Assembly (NCBI GenBank): GCA_046594105.1
Contig: JBKJQB010000270.1
Span: forward strand, 1-11,319
Source of the DNA: JBDSGC01 sp046594105
Lineage (GTDB): Bacteria > Acidobacteriota > Thermoanaerobaculia > Gp7-AA8
Length of the DNA: 11,319 bases
Reading direction: 5' to 3'
The position numbers and the translations under genes were made by a program. Of this stretch, positions 1-6,404 are shown piece by piece (positions within the stretch are counted from its first letter, which is position 1; each line of letters opens with the position of its first letter). The notes beneath the pieces were generated by a model. The model saw only the letters and a program-made list of their open reading frames with translations. It did not search any database and was not told where the DNA came from.

Positions 1-144
1 CACCTTGTCATCGCTCGCGGACGCCCCTGCACTGCGATCCCGGCGTCCCTCCCGCGAAATCCGCTCATCCCGCGGCGCCGTTTCTGCAGGTTGCCAACGT
101 CTGCAGTCAGACTCTCAATCCAGAAATCCAGTTGTGGAGGACTC

Positions 145-834
145 ATGAAAAAGTTGCTGCTCATTTCACTGCTCGCCGTCGTCGTTCCGGCATCGCTGTT
201 TGCGCAGGATGACGACTGGCGGAACCGTCGCTCTAACGATCGGCGCCACGACCGCGGTCGGTTGGTCGACGAGAATCTGTTCGAGCTGACGCCGTTCGTC
301 GGATACACGTTTGGCGGAACGATCCGCGCTGACCAGACCTCGCTGTTCGGTCAGGATGTCGACCTGGCCAGCTCCGCGAATGTCGGGCTGAACTTCGGGA
401 TTCCCATCGGCAACGGTATGAAGCTCGAGATCATGGCCGACCGCCAGAACACTCATCTCGGAAGTGGTGGCTCGCGCGGTGGACTCTTCGACCCCCGCGG
501 TGAGCGCGTCGGCGATTTCCACGTGACGTACTACCACGCCGGCCTGCAGGTTCCCTTCGCGGTCAGCCGCAATGCAAAGCCGTACTTCATCGGCAGCGCC
601 GGTGTCGCCAATCTCGACCCCAGCACGCCGGGCGCCTCAGCCTCCACCCGCTTCTCCGCATCCGGCGGCCTCGGCGTCAAGATTCCGTTCAATCGGAACG
701 CCGGTTTTCGCTTCGAGGGTCGCGGCTTCTACACCGCCCTCCCGAACGAATCGTTCTGCCGCTTCTGCGACACCACCGACAACGGCGACCTTTACCAGGG
801 ACAGGCAAACTTCGGGATCTACTTCGGGTTCTGA
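145..834 (+). CDS. Small exported outer-membrane β-barrel protein
   Basis: Predicted 229-residue outer-membrane porin-like protein. Residues 1-20 are a clear Sec signal peptide: a Lys pair, a hydrophobic core, and an A-x-x-x-A end giving cleavage after ASLFA, before QDDDW. Residues 21-40 form a highly charged Asp/Arg-rich linker. From about residue 44 the chain alternates aromatic/hydrophobic and polar residues in strands (ELTPFVGYTF, FHVTYYHAGL, AGFRFEGRGFY), and it ends ...FGIYFGF with a terminal Phe, the classic BAM insertion signal. The size fits an eight-stranded OmpA/OmpW-like barrel. A CRFC pair (Cys205/Cys208) sits in the last predicted loop. I chose ATG 145 because GTGGAGG (134-140) lies just upstream and the signal peptide starts there; an in-frame TTG at 91 would add 18 non-signal residues. 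A weak promoter is possible (TTGCCA 91-96, CTCAAT 114-119). The fold class is fairly sure; the substrate is unknown. Confidence 0.85.
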   Translation: MKKLLLISLLAVVVPASLFAQDDDWRNRRSNDRRHDRGRLVDENLFELTPFVGYTFGGTIRADQTSLFGQDVDLASSANVGLNFGIPIGNGMKLEIMADRQNTHLGSGGSRGGLFDPRGERVGDFHVTYYHAGLQVPFAVSRNAKPYFIGSAGVANLDPSTPGASASTRFSASGGLGVKIPFNRNAGFRFEGRGFYTALPNESFCRFCDTTDNGDLYQGQANFGIYFGF

Positions 835-862
835 TCGCTGACGAAAACAGGAAACCACGATT

Positions 863-1915
863 TCATTGCCATCGAAAAATCCTCAATCCGATGACGAAAG
901 AGGTTACGCCCCAGACGGCCAGGATGATCATCTGAGGAAGGATGTGCGCGAAGCTGGATGCATCGTTCATCACGGCCCGCAACGCATCATTGAGCGCGGT
1001 CAGCGGCAGCAGCCGGATGACCCTCTTGGCAGCTTCCGGAAAACGCTCATAGGAGAAGAAGACGCCGGAGCAGATCCACATCGGCATCATGATCAGGTTG
1101 GCCATGCCGCTGATGGCCTCGATCGTTTTCGCCCGCGACGCGGTCAAGAGACCAACGCCCGAAAATGCGAAGCCGCCGAGGATGCACAGAGTGGCCAGAG
1201 TGAACAGCGAACCGCTCACGCGCACGCCGAAGACCAGCCAGCCGAAGGCCACCAGCACGGTGACCTCGACAATCAGGAACATCAGCCGTGAGATGAACTG
1301 GGACAAGAGATAGTCGCGCTTCCGCATCGGTGTGGCCACCAGACGCTTCAGCAGTTTCTTCATCCGGGCGTTGACCACGGAGAACCCCATGCCCCAGATT
1401 CCTGTGCCCATCAGGTTCATCCCGATCAGGCCAGGAATCAGGTAATCGATGTAGCGGCCACCCTGCTCCTGGGTGTGCTGCTCGCTGCTGGGGATGGGAT
1501 CCTGCCGGCCACGCGCGCCCTGCAGCGCGTCGTTCGCGTCGCGTGCCGCTCCCCGCGACTCCGGACGAGTGGGATCGAAACGATAGACGATGGCCTCGTT
1601 GCCTTCGACGAGCAGCGAGACTTTCCCGTGGCGCAGAGCGTCCGCACCTTCGCGTTCGCTGACGATGCGCGGCAGCAGCGTCCTGGACTGCCGCAGCGCA
1701 GCCAGCCGCTGCTGCGCTGCCGGCCCGTTCAGCACTCCCACCGGAACGCGATCGGGTGGCTTGTCGCGGAAAGCGAATCCCAGCGCCAAAGCCAGGATCA
1801 GCGGAAATCCGAAGACCCAGAAGATGGCCTCGGTCTCCCTCATGAACTCTTTCGTTCGGGCGATGACCAACTCAACCAGCGCGGGACGGACTGTGGCCGG
1901 CGATTTCTCAGGCAT
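863..1915 (-). CDS. ABC-2 type transporter permease
   Basis: Membrane subunit of an ABC exporter, 350 residues. A first membrane helix at about 31-50 (IFWVFGFPLILALALGFAF) is followed by a polar region of about 105 residues (51-157), then five further helices at roughly 158-183, 211-233, 237-260, 270-290 and 327-347. This is the TM1, large outside domain, TM2-6 plan of the ABC2_membrane family. The RLVATPMRKRDYLLSQ segment (191-206) resembles the cytoplasmic coupling segment of that family. The start ATG overlaps the end of the ATPase gene by 8 bp (ATGCCTGA), and a purine-rich AAGGGAA lies about 8 nt before it, so translation is probably coupled. The gene converges on the upstream β-barrel gene with only 28 bp between stops and no obvious terminator. 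The substrate (lipid, drug, polysaccharide or Na+) cannot be read from sequence. Confidence 0.92.
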   Translation of the reverse strand: MPEKSPATVRPALVELVIARTKEFMRETEAIFWVFGFPLILALALGFAFRDKPPDRVPVGVLNGPAAQQRLAALRQSRTLLPRIVSEREGADALRHGKVSLLVEGNEAIVYRFDPTRPESRGAARDANDALQGARGRQDPIPSSEQHTQEQGGRYIDYLIPGLIGMNLMGTGIWGMGFSVVNARMKKLLKRLVATPMRKRDYLLSQFISRLMFLIVEVTVLVAFGWLVFGVRVSGSLFTLATLCILGGFAFSGVGLLTASRAKTIEAISGMANLIMMPMWICSGVFFSYERFPEAAKRVIRLLPLTALNDALRAVMNDASSFAHILPQMIILAVWGVTSFVIGLRIFRWQ

Positions 1916-2831
1916 CGCGCAATTCCCTTCCGGTCAAAGACACGAACAGATCCTCCAGCGTGGCGGCATGCGTCGACAGGGACACCAATCGCGCGCCATG
2001 CCCTTCCACGGCCGCCAGCAACTGCGGCACCGCCTCGGCCAGCGCGTCGACGCGCAGCAGCCACGATCCATTGCGTTGCGTGGCCCCATGGCAGGTGCGC
2101 ACGCTGCTGAAGTCCGCGGCAGTCAGCGGCGGATCGCTGGTGAACTCGATGATGTTCGGCGCCTCCAGTCTGGCAATGAGCGCGGCCGGCGTGCCCAGGG
2201 CGATCAGGTGCCCATGATCGACGATGGCGATGCGATCGCACAGACGCTCCGCTTCTTCCATGTAGTGCGTAGTCAGCAGGACCGTCCCTCCGGTTTGACG
2301 AAATCTGGCCACGACGTCCCACAACTGCAAGCGGCTCTGCGGATCGAGTCCCGTGGTCGGCTCGTCGAGAAAGAGGATGTCCGGGTCACCGACCAGCGCG
2401 CAGGCCACCGCAAGGCGCTGGCGCTGTCCGCCGGACAACTTCCCCACCCGCGCGCCGCGCTTTTCATCCAGCGACAGATCGCGCAGCAACTCCTCAGGAT
2501 CGTGACCGGAGGGGTAAAACGACCGGAACAGGCGCAGCGTCTCAGCGACCGTGAGCTTGTCGCTCAACTGTGTCTCCTGCAGCGACACCCCGATGCGCTC
2601 CCGCAGCTCGCGCTCGTTCTTCTTCCATGTCAGCCCGAGAATCTCGACCTCGCCGCCATCAGGATCGGTCAGCCCCTCCAGAATCTCGATGGTGGTGGTT
2701 TTCCCAGCGCCGTTCGGGCCGAGAAGGCCAAAGCACTCCCCCTTCTCGACGATCAGATCGAGACCATCGACAGCTTTCACATCGGGGTAGTGCTTCTTCA
2801 ACCCGATACAGCGGATGACTTCGGACGACAT
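1908..2831 (-). CDS. ABC transporter ATP-binding protein (DrrA/NatA/CcmA-like)
   Basis: Nucleotide-binding subunit of 307 residues that powers the permease encoded just downstream. All motifs are intact: Walker A GPNGAGKT (38-45), Q-loop Gln86 (SLQET), signature LSGGQRQR (132-139), Walker B ILFLDEP (152-158), D-loop GLD (161-163) and switch His189 (TTHYMEEAE). The C-terminal extension after about residue 215, ending with TLEDLFVSLTGREL, is typical of the DrrA/NatA branch that pairs with ABC-2 permeases. The start at 2831 gives the standard N-terminus (VIRCIGLKKHYPDVKAVDGL). No Shine-Dalgarno sequence precedes the ATG; TTGTAT/TATCGT lies only 8 to 12 nt upstream, so the mRNA may have almost no leader. 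Whether it exports a drug, lipid or ion is not determinable. Confidence 0.95.
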   Translation of the reverse strand: MSSEVIRCIGLKKHYPDVKAVDGLDLIVEKGECFGLLGPNGAGKTTTIEILEGLTDPDGGEVEILGLTWKKNERELRERIGVSLQETQLSDKLTVAETLRLFRSFYPSGHDPEELLRDLSLDEKRGARVGKLSGGQRQRLAVACALVGDPDILFLDEPTTGLDPQSRLQLWDVVARFRQTGGTVLLTTHYMEEAERLCDRIAIVDHGHLIALGTPAALIARLEAPNIIEFTSDPPLTAADFSSVRTCHGATQRNGSWLLRVDALAEAVPQLLAAVEGHGARLVSLSTHAATLEDLFVSLTGRELRDA

Positions 2832-2842
2832 GGAAGCTGACG

Positions 2843-2871
2843 ATACAACGAGAGCCGCGGAGCGTTGTCAC
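2843..2871 (-). promoter_or_regulatory. Candidate promoter of the ABC exporter operon
   Basis: Reading the minus strand, GTGACA (2871-2866, 5/6 to the -35 consensus) is followed after 17 bp by TTGTAT (2848-2843, 3/6 to the -10). The expected transcription start is around 2836, only about 5 nt before the ATG at 2831, consistent with the lack of a Shine-Dalgarno sequence. An overlapping TATCGT (2845-2840) could serve as the -10 instead. The -10 match is modest, so this is tentative. Confidence 0.35.
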
Positions 2872-2912
2872 GAGGCGTGAGCGGTACCGACATCCAGAGC
2901 GGCGCGCCCTTC

Positions 2913-3000
2913 GTAGCGCCGGCATCCTTGCCGGCCGTGTCGCGGGCATCCTTGCCCGCGAGAGTTCGGCGAGTAGCGCCGGCGGGGATGCCGGCGGTAC
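2913..3000 (+). repeat. REP/BIME-like cluster of three hairpins
   Basis: Three imperfect-palindrome units lie in 88 bp. Unit 1 (2913-2935) is a GTAG head, then stem GCCGGC, loop ATCCTT, stem GCCGGC. Unit 2 (2941-2960) is CGCGGGC, loop ATCCTT, GCCCGCG. Unit 3 (2973-3000) is GTAG, then CGCCGGC, GGGGAT, GCCGGCG, then GTAC; read on the minus strand its loop is ATCCCC, so units 1 and 3 face inward like a bacterial interspersed mosaic element. The cluster fills most of the 178-bp gap between the divergent ABC ATPase and oxidoreductase genes and ends 9 bp before the latter's ATG. GTAG/GGAG heads are known from REPs mobilised by RAYT transposases. Confidence 0.8.
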
Positions 3001-3009
3001 ATTCGCTCC

Positions 3010-4014
3010 ATGCGCGCAATCGTGTTCGATCAGTTCGGCGACGAGTCGGTTCTCCGCCTCGGAACCGTGGAAGCTCCCGCTCTCGGTCCCGAAGATCTTC
3101 GCATTCAGGTGACCGGAACCGCGGTGAATCGCGCCGACCTGTTGCAGCGTCAAGGTCACTACCCTCCTCCACCCGGAGCATCGCCGATCCTCGGGTTGGA
3201 GTGCGCCGGCACGGTGCTCGAGGCGGGCTCCGGCGTCTCTGGATGGAGAGCCGGCGATCGAGCCATGGCACTGCTGTCCGGCGGTGGCTATGCCGAGGAG
3301 GTCGTCGTCGATGCGGGGTCGGCGATGCATGTGCCGGATTCCGTGAGCGACGAGGAGGCAGCGGCGATCCCGGAAGTGTTCCTCACCGCGTTCCTGAACA
3401 TCTTCGACCTGGCAAGAGCGCGCCGCGGGGAAACCGTCCTGATTCATGGTGGAGGCAGCGGCGTGGGAACGGCCGCGACGACTCTGGGCAAGCTGGCAGG
3501 GTTGCGAGTCCTGGTCACGGTCGGGTCGGCGGAGAAAGCGGAGCGCTGTCGCAAGCACGGCGCAGACGTGGCCATCGACTATCGCCAGGAAAACTTTGCG
3601 GAGCGAGCGATGGAGGAGACCGCAGGCCGTGGCGTGGACGTAGTCCTCGACCACATCGGGGCGAGCTACCTTGCCCGCGATCTTCAGGCTCTGAACACCG
3701 GCGGCAGAATCGTGGTCATCGGGTCGATGGGAGGTCCCGGCACCATCGAGTTGAATGTAGGGTCGCTCCTGATGAAACGGCAGCAGATCATCGGATCGAC
3801 ACTCCGGGCCCGGCCGGTCGAAGAGAAAGCCAGGATCGTGGCCGCGTTCCTGGAAAAATTCGGCGACGCCCTGCGCAACGGACGTTTGCGGCCGGTGATC
3901 GATCGCGTTTATCCGCTGGAGCAGGCTGCGGACGCCCATCGAAGAATGCGCGAAGGAGAAAACTTCGGAAAGATCGTGCTGCAGGTTCAGAGGTCCGGCA
4001 GGGAGCCGGTTTGA
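3010..4014 (+). CDS. NAD(P)H:quinone oxidoreductase, PIG3 (TP53I3)-like zinc-free MDR enzyme
   Basis: Cytosolic medium-chain dehydrogenase/reductase of 334 residues, predicted to reduce quinones or other electrophiles with NADPH. The N-terminal GroES-like domain holds the PIG3 hallmark NRADLLQRQGHYPPPPGA (about 40-57) and ILGLECAGTV. The Rossmann domain begins near 140 with VLIHGGGSGVGTAA, the nucleotide-binding loop of this subfamily. The C-terminus RVYPLEQAADAHRRM...FGKIVLQV is characteristic. No structural or catalytic zinc ligand set is visible, as expected for quinone-oxidoreductase-type MDRs. Length is normal. The start at 3010 gives the canonical MRAIVFDQFG. It has no Shine-Dalgarno; TACATT (2998-3003) ends 6 nt before the ATG, so the message may be leaderless. 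The gene is alone, divergent from the ABC exporter and convergent with the ankyrin gene (45-bp gap). The physiological substrate is unknown. Confidence 0.93.
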   Translation: MRAIVFDQFGDESVLRLGTVEAPALGPEDLRIQVTGTAVNRADLLQRQGHYPPPPGASPILGLECAGTVLEAGSGVSGWRAGDRAMALLSGGGYAEEVVVDAGSAMHVPDSVSDEEAAAIPEVFLTAFLNIFDLARARRGETVLIHGGGSGVGTAATTLGKLAGLRVLVTVGSAEKAERCRKHGADVAIDYRQENFAERAMEETAGRGVDVVLDHIGASYLARDLQALNTGGRIVVIGSMGGPGTIELNVGSLLMKRQQIIGSTLRARPVEEKARIVAAFLEKFGDALRNGRLRPVIDRVYPLEQAADAHRRMREGENFGKIVLQVQRSGREPV

Positions 4015-4059
4015 AGGCCTGCGCGGGAGAGGCCGCGACCGGGAAGCAAACGACGGCGA

Positions 4060-4629
4060 TCAGACGCCGCCGGCCGCACCGGGCGGGGTGCCTGCCCACA
4101 GTCGCAGCGACGGGCAACGTTTCAGCGAGGCGATCCGGCGCGCCGAGGCGGTGGGACGAATGTGCGGAGCACTGGCGTGGAGCGCGCGCACGGTTTCGTC
4201 CTGACACTGCAGCACTGTAAAGCGATCGATGTCGTTCGCGCCGCTCAGCGCCCAGTCCAGCGCGGTCTCGCCGCCCGTGGTTTTCAGAGCGGGGTTCGCA
4301 CCGCGGCGGAGCAGCACGGCCACGATGTCGGTGTAGCCATAGCCGGCGGCCATCATCAGCGCGGTGCTGCCATTCTCTCCACGAACATTGGGATCGGCGC
4401 CGCGATCGAGGAGCGCGGCTACGGATCCAACCTGATTCTTGTGGATGGCGTGCATCAGAGGGGTCCATCCATTGCCGCCGCTTGGCGCATCGAGACCGCC
4501 GGCTGCCGCCACCGCGCGAATGTGCGCGGTGTCCCCGGCGCGGGCGGCACCGACCAACCCGCGCGTCGAGTGGGAACCCTGACAGGCGCCCAGAAGAATC
4601 ACAAACAACGACGTGGCAATCTGACGCAT
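4060..4629 (-). CDS. Ankyrin-repeat lipoprotein
   Basis: A 189-residue protein with a short lipoprotein signal peptide: MRQIATSLFVILLGAC, lipobox LGAC, lipidated Cys16. The body carries ankyrin repeats: one degenerate (about 24-52), two clear (GWTPLMHAIHKNQVGSVAALL, 54-84; GSTALMMAAGYGYTDIVAVLL, 87-117), and the start of a fourth (GETALDWALSGAND, from 120). The last 35 or so residues are basic and look unstructured. Ankyrin repeats bind proteins, and the lipobox places it in the envelope, probably periplasm-facing; the partner is unknown. I chose ATG 4629 because the signal peptide begins there, GGGGTG (about 4640-4635) lies just upstream, and an excellent promoter ends about 23 nt before it; a longer reading frame to 4800 would cross that promoter. 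It is a single-gene unit between the radical SAM gene and the convergent oxidoreductase gene. Confidence 0.85.
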   Translation of the reverse strand: MRQIATSLFVILLGACQGSHSTRGLVGAARAGDTAHIRAVAAAGGLDAPSGGNGWTPLMHAIHKNQVGSVAALLDRGADPNVRGENGSTALMMAAGYGYTDIVAVLLRRGANPALKTTGGETALDWALSGANDIDRFTVLQCQDETVRALHASAPHIRPTASARRIASLKRCPSLRLWAGTPPGAAGGV

Positions 4630-4651
4630 GGAAGCACCCCTTCGCCACTTC

Positions 4652-4680
4652 AGTCTAGGGCCCCGATAGGATAGCGTCAA
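4652..4680 (-). promoter_or_regulatory. Strong σ70-type promoter of the ankyrin lipoprotein gene
   Basis: On the minus strand, TTGACG (4680-4675) is separated by exactly 17 bp from TAGACT (4657-4652). The predicted start near 4645 leaves a leader of about 16 nt that includes the GGGGTG ribosome site. Immediately upstream (4681-4701) is an unusually A/T-rich tract for this genome (TATTAAAAAGTAC), a good candidate UP element. The same two hexamers with the same spacing recur before carD. Confidence 0.75.
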
Positions 4681-4741
4681 GTACTTTTTAATACAAAGTA
4701 AGCCACCAGATGCCGAACGACCCGCTTCCCCGGAGCGCCAG

Positions 4742-5833
4742 TCACGAAAACAACGTCCCCTGCGGAGTGACCCTGCGGAACCCGGTGGTCGACAGCTCAA
4801 AGTTTCTCTCGTTCAAATGCAGCTTCCGGCAGGTGATGTCGAAGATGGATTCGACCTGCTCGGCGAAGATGCCTTCTCCCCGCATGCGCTTCCCGAACTC
4901 CGCGCGATAGAGCTTTCCGTCGCGCAGATCGCGAAGACGGTTCAGCACCTTCTCTTTTCGATCGGGGTAGTGCTCGTCGAGCCATTTCACGAACAGAGGG
5001 GCCACATTCCACGGCAGCCGCAGCAGCACGAATCCCGCGGACCGCGCCCCCGCCTCCGCTGCCGCCTTCAGAATCGCCGGCATCTCGTGATCGGTGATCG
5101 CCGGGATCACCGGCGCCACCATCACCGACACAGGGATCCCCGCGGCAGCCAGCTGCTCGATGGCCGCAAGCCGCATGCGTGGCGTCGACGCTCGCGGCTC
5201 CATGATCCGCGCGAGATCCTCGTCCAGCGTGGTGATCGACAGGGCGACCGACACCGCATCGTGTCTTGCTAGCTCGCGAAGGACGTCGATGTCCCGGGTG
5301 ACCAGATGGTTCTTGGTGATGATGACCACCGGGTTGCGAAATTCGGCGAGCACCTGGAGGCAGCGCCGGGTCAGCTGCAGCTTCCGCTCGACCGGCTGAT
5401 AGGGATCGGTGACCCCGCTGATGGCCAACACCTGCGGCGTCCACTTCTTCGACAGCAGCTCCTCGCGGAGCAGTTCGGGAGCGGCTTCCTTGATCAGGAT
5501 CTTCGATTCGAACTCCAGGCCGGCGGAGAATCCGAGATACTCGTGGGTGGGACGGGCGAAGCAGTAGATGCAACCGTGTTCGCAGCCACGATACGGATTG
5601 ATGCTCGCCTCGAATCCAACGTCGGGGCTGTCATTGCGCGCGATGATCGACCGGGCCGGATCGCGCAGAAAGACCGTCGTCGGCGCCGGCTGCTCGTCCG
5701 GCGACGCATCCTCATCGCGGACGTACTCGATTTTCTCGAACCGATTCTGCGGATTCCAGCTCGCGCCACGCCCGCGAATCGGCATGGAGACAGTCTGTGC
5801 TTGCTCTTGCGGTTCGTCGATGAGCCGGGCCAT
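4742..5833 (-). CDS. PA0069-family radical SAM protein (SPL-like)
   Basis: Predicted radical S-adenosylmethionine protein of 363 residues. The cluster motif is C84-x3-C88-x2-C91 in NPYRGCEHGCIYCFARP, which binds the [4Fe-4S] cluster that cleaves SAM. The N-terminal IRGRGASWNPQNRFEK (19-34) and the HEYLG (97-101) that follows the cluster motif are hallmarks of the PA0069/Rv2578c-type family, distantly related to spore photoproduct lyase. Conserved downstream segments include SGVTDPYQP (139-147), VIITKNHLVTRD (170-181), and SITTLDEDL (199-207), followed by EPRASTPRMR (212-221). The reaction catalysed by this family is not established, so I give no function. The start at 5833 precedes the family N-terminus; Met17 (5785) is an alternative, and neither has a good Shine-Dalgarno. 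No obvious partner is adjacent. Confidence 0.9.
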   Translation of the reverse strand: MARLIDEPQEQAQTVSMPIRGRGASWNPQNRFEKIEYVRDEDASPDEQPAPTTVFLRDPARSIIARNDSPDVGFEASINPYRGCEHGCIYCFARPTHEYLGFSAGLEFESKILIKEAAPELLREELLSKKWTPQVLAISGVTDPYQPVERKLQLTRRCLQVLAEFRNPVVIITKNHLVTRDIDVLRELARHDAVSVALSITTLDEDLARIMEPRASTPRMRLAAIEQLAAAGIPVSVMVAPVIPAITDHEMPAILKAAAEAGARSAGFVLLRLPWNVAPLFVKWLDEHYPDRKEKVLNRLRDLRDGKLYRAEFGKRMRGEGIFAEQVESIFDITCRKLHLNERNFELSTTGFRRVTPQGTLFS

Positions 5834-6118
5834 GGGTGTGCGGACGAGTTTGCAACGAGGCGTAGAGGAATGGAGTGGCGAACCACGTTTCTCAGGGTAC
5901 GAACGTGAATCTCGGCAATCCAGTCTACTGTTCGTGGAGATCCGAACCTGTCTCCTTCAAGGGTTCCAGGTTGCGAAGGGCATAAGACAGAGTGTCTGTG
6001 CCACAGCTTGTCCAACTTAGCTTTGAACCTAGTCTGTTCGTCAGTGTTAGAGATCACCGGTGACCGCACCGCAGGTAGAGAAGAGTCAGCCTTCAGCCGG
6101 CACAGCCGGCGAGAGACC

Positions 6119-6302
6119 GTAGCCCCCGGCGTCTGCCGGGGGAAACCTAGAACTCACGATTCGCGAGCCCGCTTCAGCGGACGAGAGAACAGCGGATGGC
6201 TCCTTGGTGGTTCGCCAGATGACGCGGCCCCCTTCTGTCGCCCGCAGAAGCGGGCTTCGCCGATCGGATTGAGGCGTTCCCCCGGCTGAAGCCGGGGGCT
6301 AC
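6119..6302. repeat. Nested inverted REP/BIME-like element
   Basis: Four short hairpins form a symmetrical 184-bp set. Outer left (+, 6119-6142): head GTAG, stem CCCCCGGC, loop GTCT, stem GCCGGGGG. Outer right (-, 6302-6279): head GTAG, CCCCCGGC, TTCA, GCCGGGGG. Inner left (+, 6163-6185): GCGAGC then CCGC-TTCA-GCGG then ACGA. Inner right (-, 6260-6238): GCGAAG then CCCGC-TTCT-GCGGG then CGA. Outer and inner pairs are each inverted, so the two halves mirror each other around 6211. The GTAG head next to a GC-rich palindrome matches RAYT-associated REPs. No transposase is nearby. Confidence 0.8.
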
Positions 6303-6367
6303 AGTCTTCTGCCGCCTTCGCCGGCTCCATTTGGGCCTGCTCCGATGCTGCGCTCCTTCACTGCCCG

Positions 6368-6396
6368 TTGACTGCGTCGGGGCGATCCCTCATCGT
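6368..6396 (+). promoter_or_regulatory. Candidate deoB promoter giving a (near-)leaderless mRNA
   Basis: TTGACT (6368-6373, 5/6) is followed after 17 bp by CATCGT (6391-6396, 3/6). The ATG is 8 nt beyond the -10, so transcription would start at or within a base or two of the start codon. This agrees with the absence of any Shine-Dalgarno before deoB. It lies about 65 bp downstream of the inverted hairpin element. Confidence 0.5.
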
Positions 6397-6404
6397 GGCG
6401 CCCG

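Larger units (their letters stand above)
5834..6404. other. 571-bp gene-free region between divergent genes
   Basis: It separates the radical SAM gene (-) from deoB (+). The left part (5834-6085) is less GC-rich than the genes, and I see no protein or structural RNA in it; it should hold the radical SAM promoter, for which a TAGACT on the minus strand (5927-5922) is a possible -10 without a matching -35. A small hairpin ACAGAGTGTCTGT lies around 5988-6000. The middle (6119-6302) is the nested hairpin set described separately, flanked at 6096-6110 by the repeat GCCGGCACAGCCGGC. The right end holds the deoB promoter. Confidence 0.7.

Noticed and set aside
1590..2840. 416-residue plus-strand frame across the ABC genes
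   Set aside because: Antisense to two clear genes; composition is Arg/Gln/Pro-rich with no domain.
2913..3000. Repeats considered as a CRISPR array
   Set aside because: Units are adjacent palindromes with differing stems and no regular unique spacers; no cas genes.
2659..3939. Long minus-strand frame spanning the ABC ATPase start, the REP cluster and the oxidoreductase
   Set aside because: Crosses two real genes and a repeat cluster; no protein-like pattern.
2865..4220. 451-residue plus-strand frame overlapping the oxidoreductase
   Set aside because: Different frame from the genuine gene, Arg/Gly/Ser-rich, starts inside repeat DNA.
5922..5927. A third TAGACT, minus strand, as the radical SAM promoter
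   Set aside because: No -35-like hexamer at 16 to 18 bp (CAGGTT at 17), so it does not match the other two promoters.
5820..6069. Minus-strand frame upstream of the radical SAM gene that could be a gene remnant
   Set aside because: It continues out of frame into the radical SAM gene, lacks a ribosome site, and shows no recognisable domain.
6008..6289. 93-residue plus-strand frame in the gene-free region
   Set aside because: Mostly a translation of the hairpin element; no ribosome site and no family resemblance.
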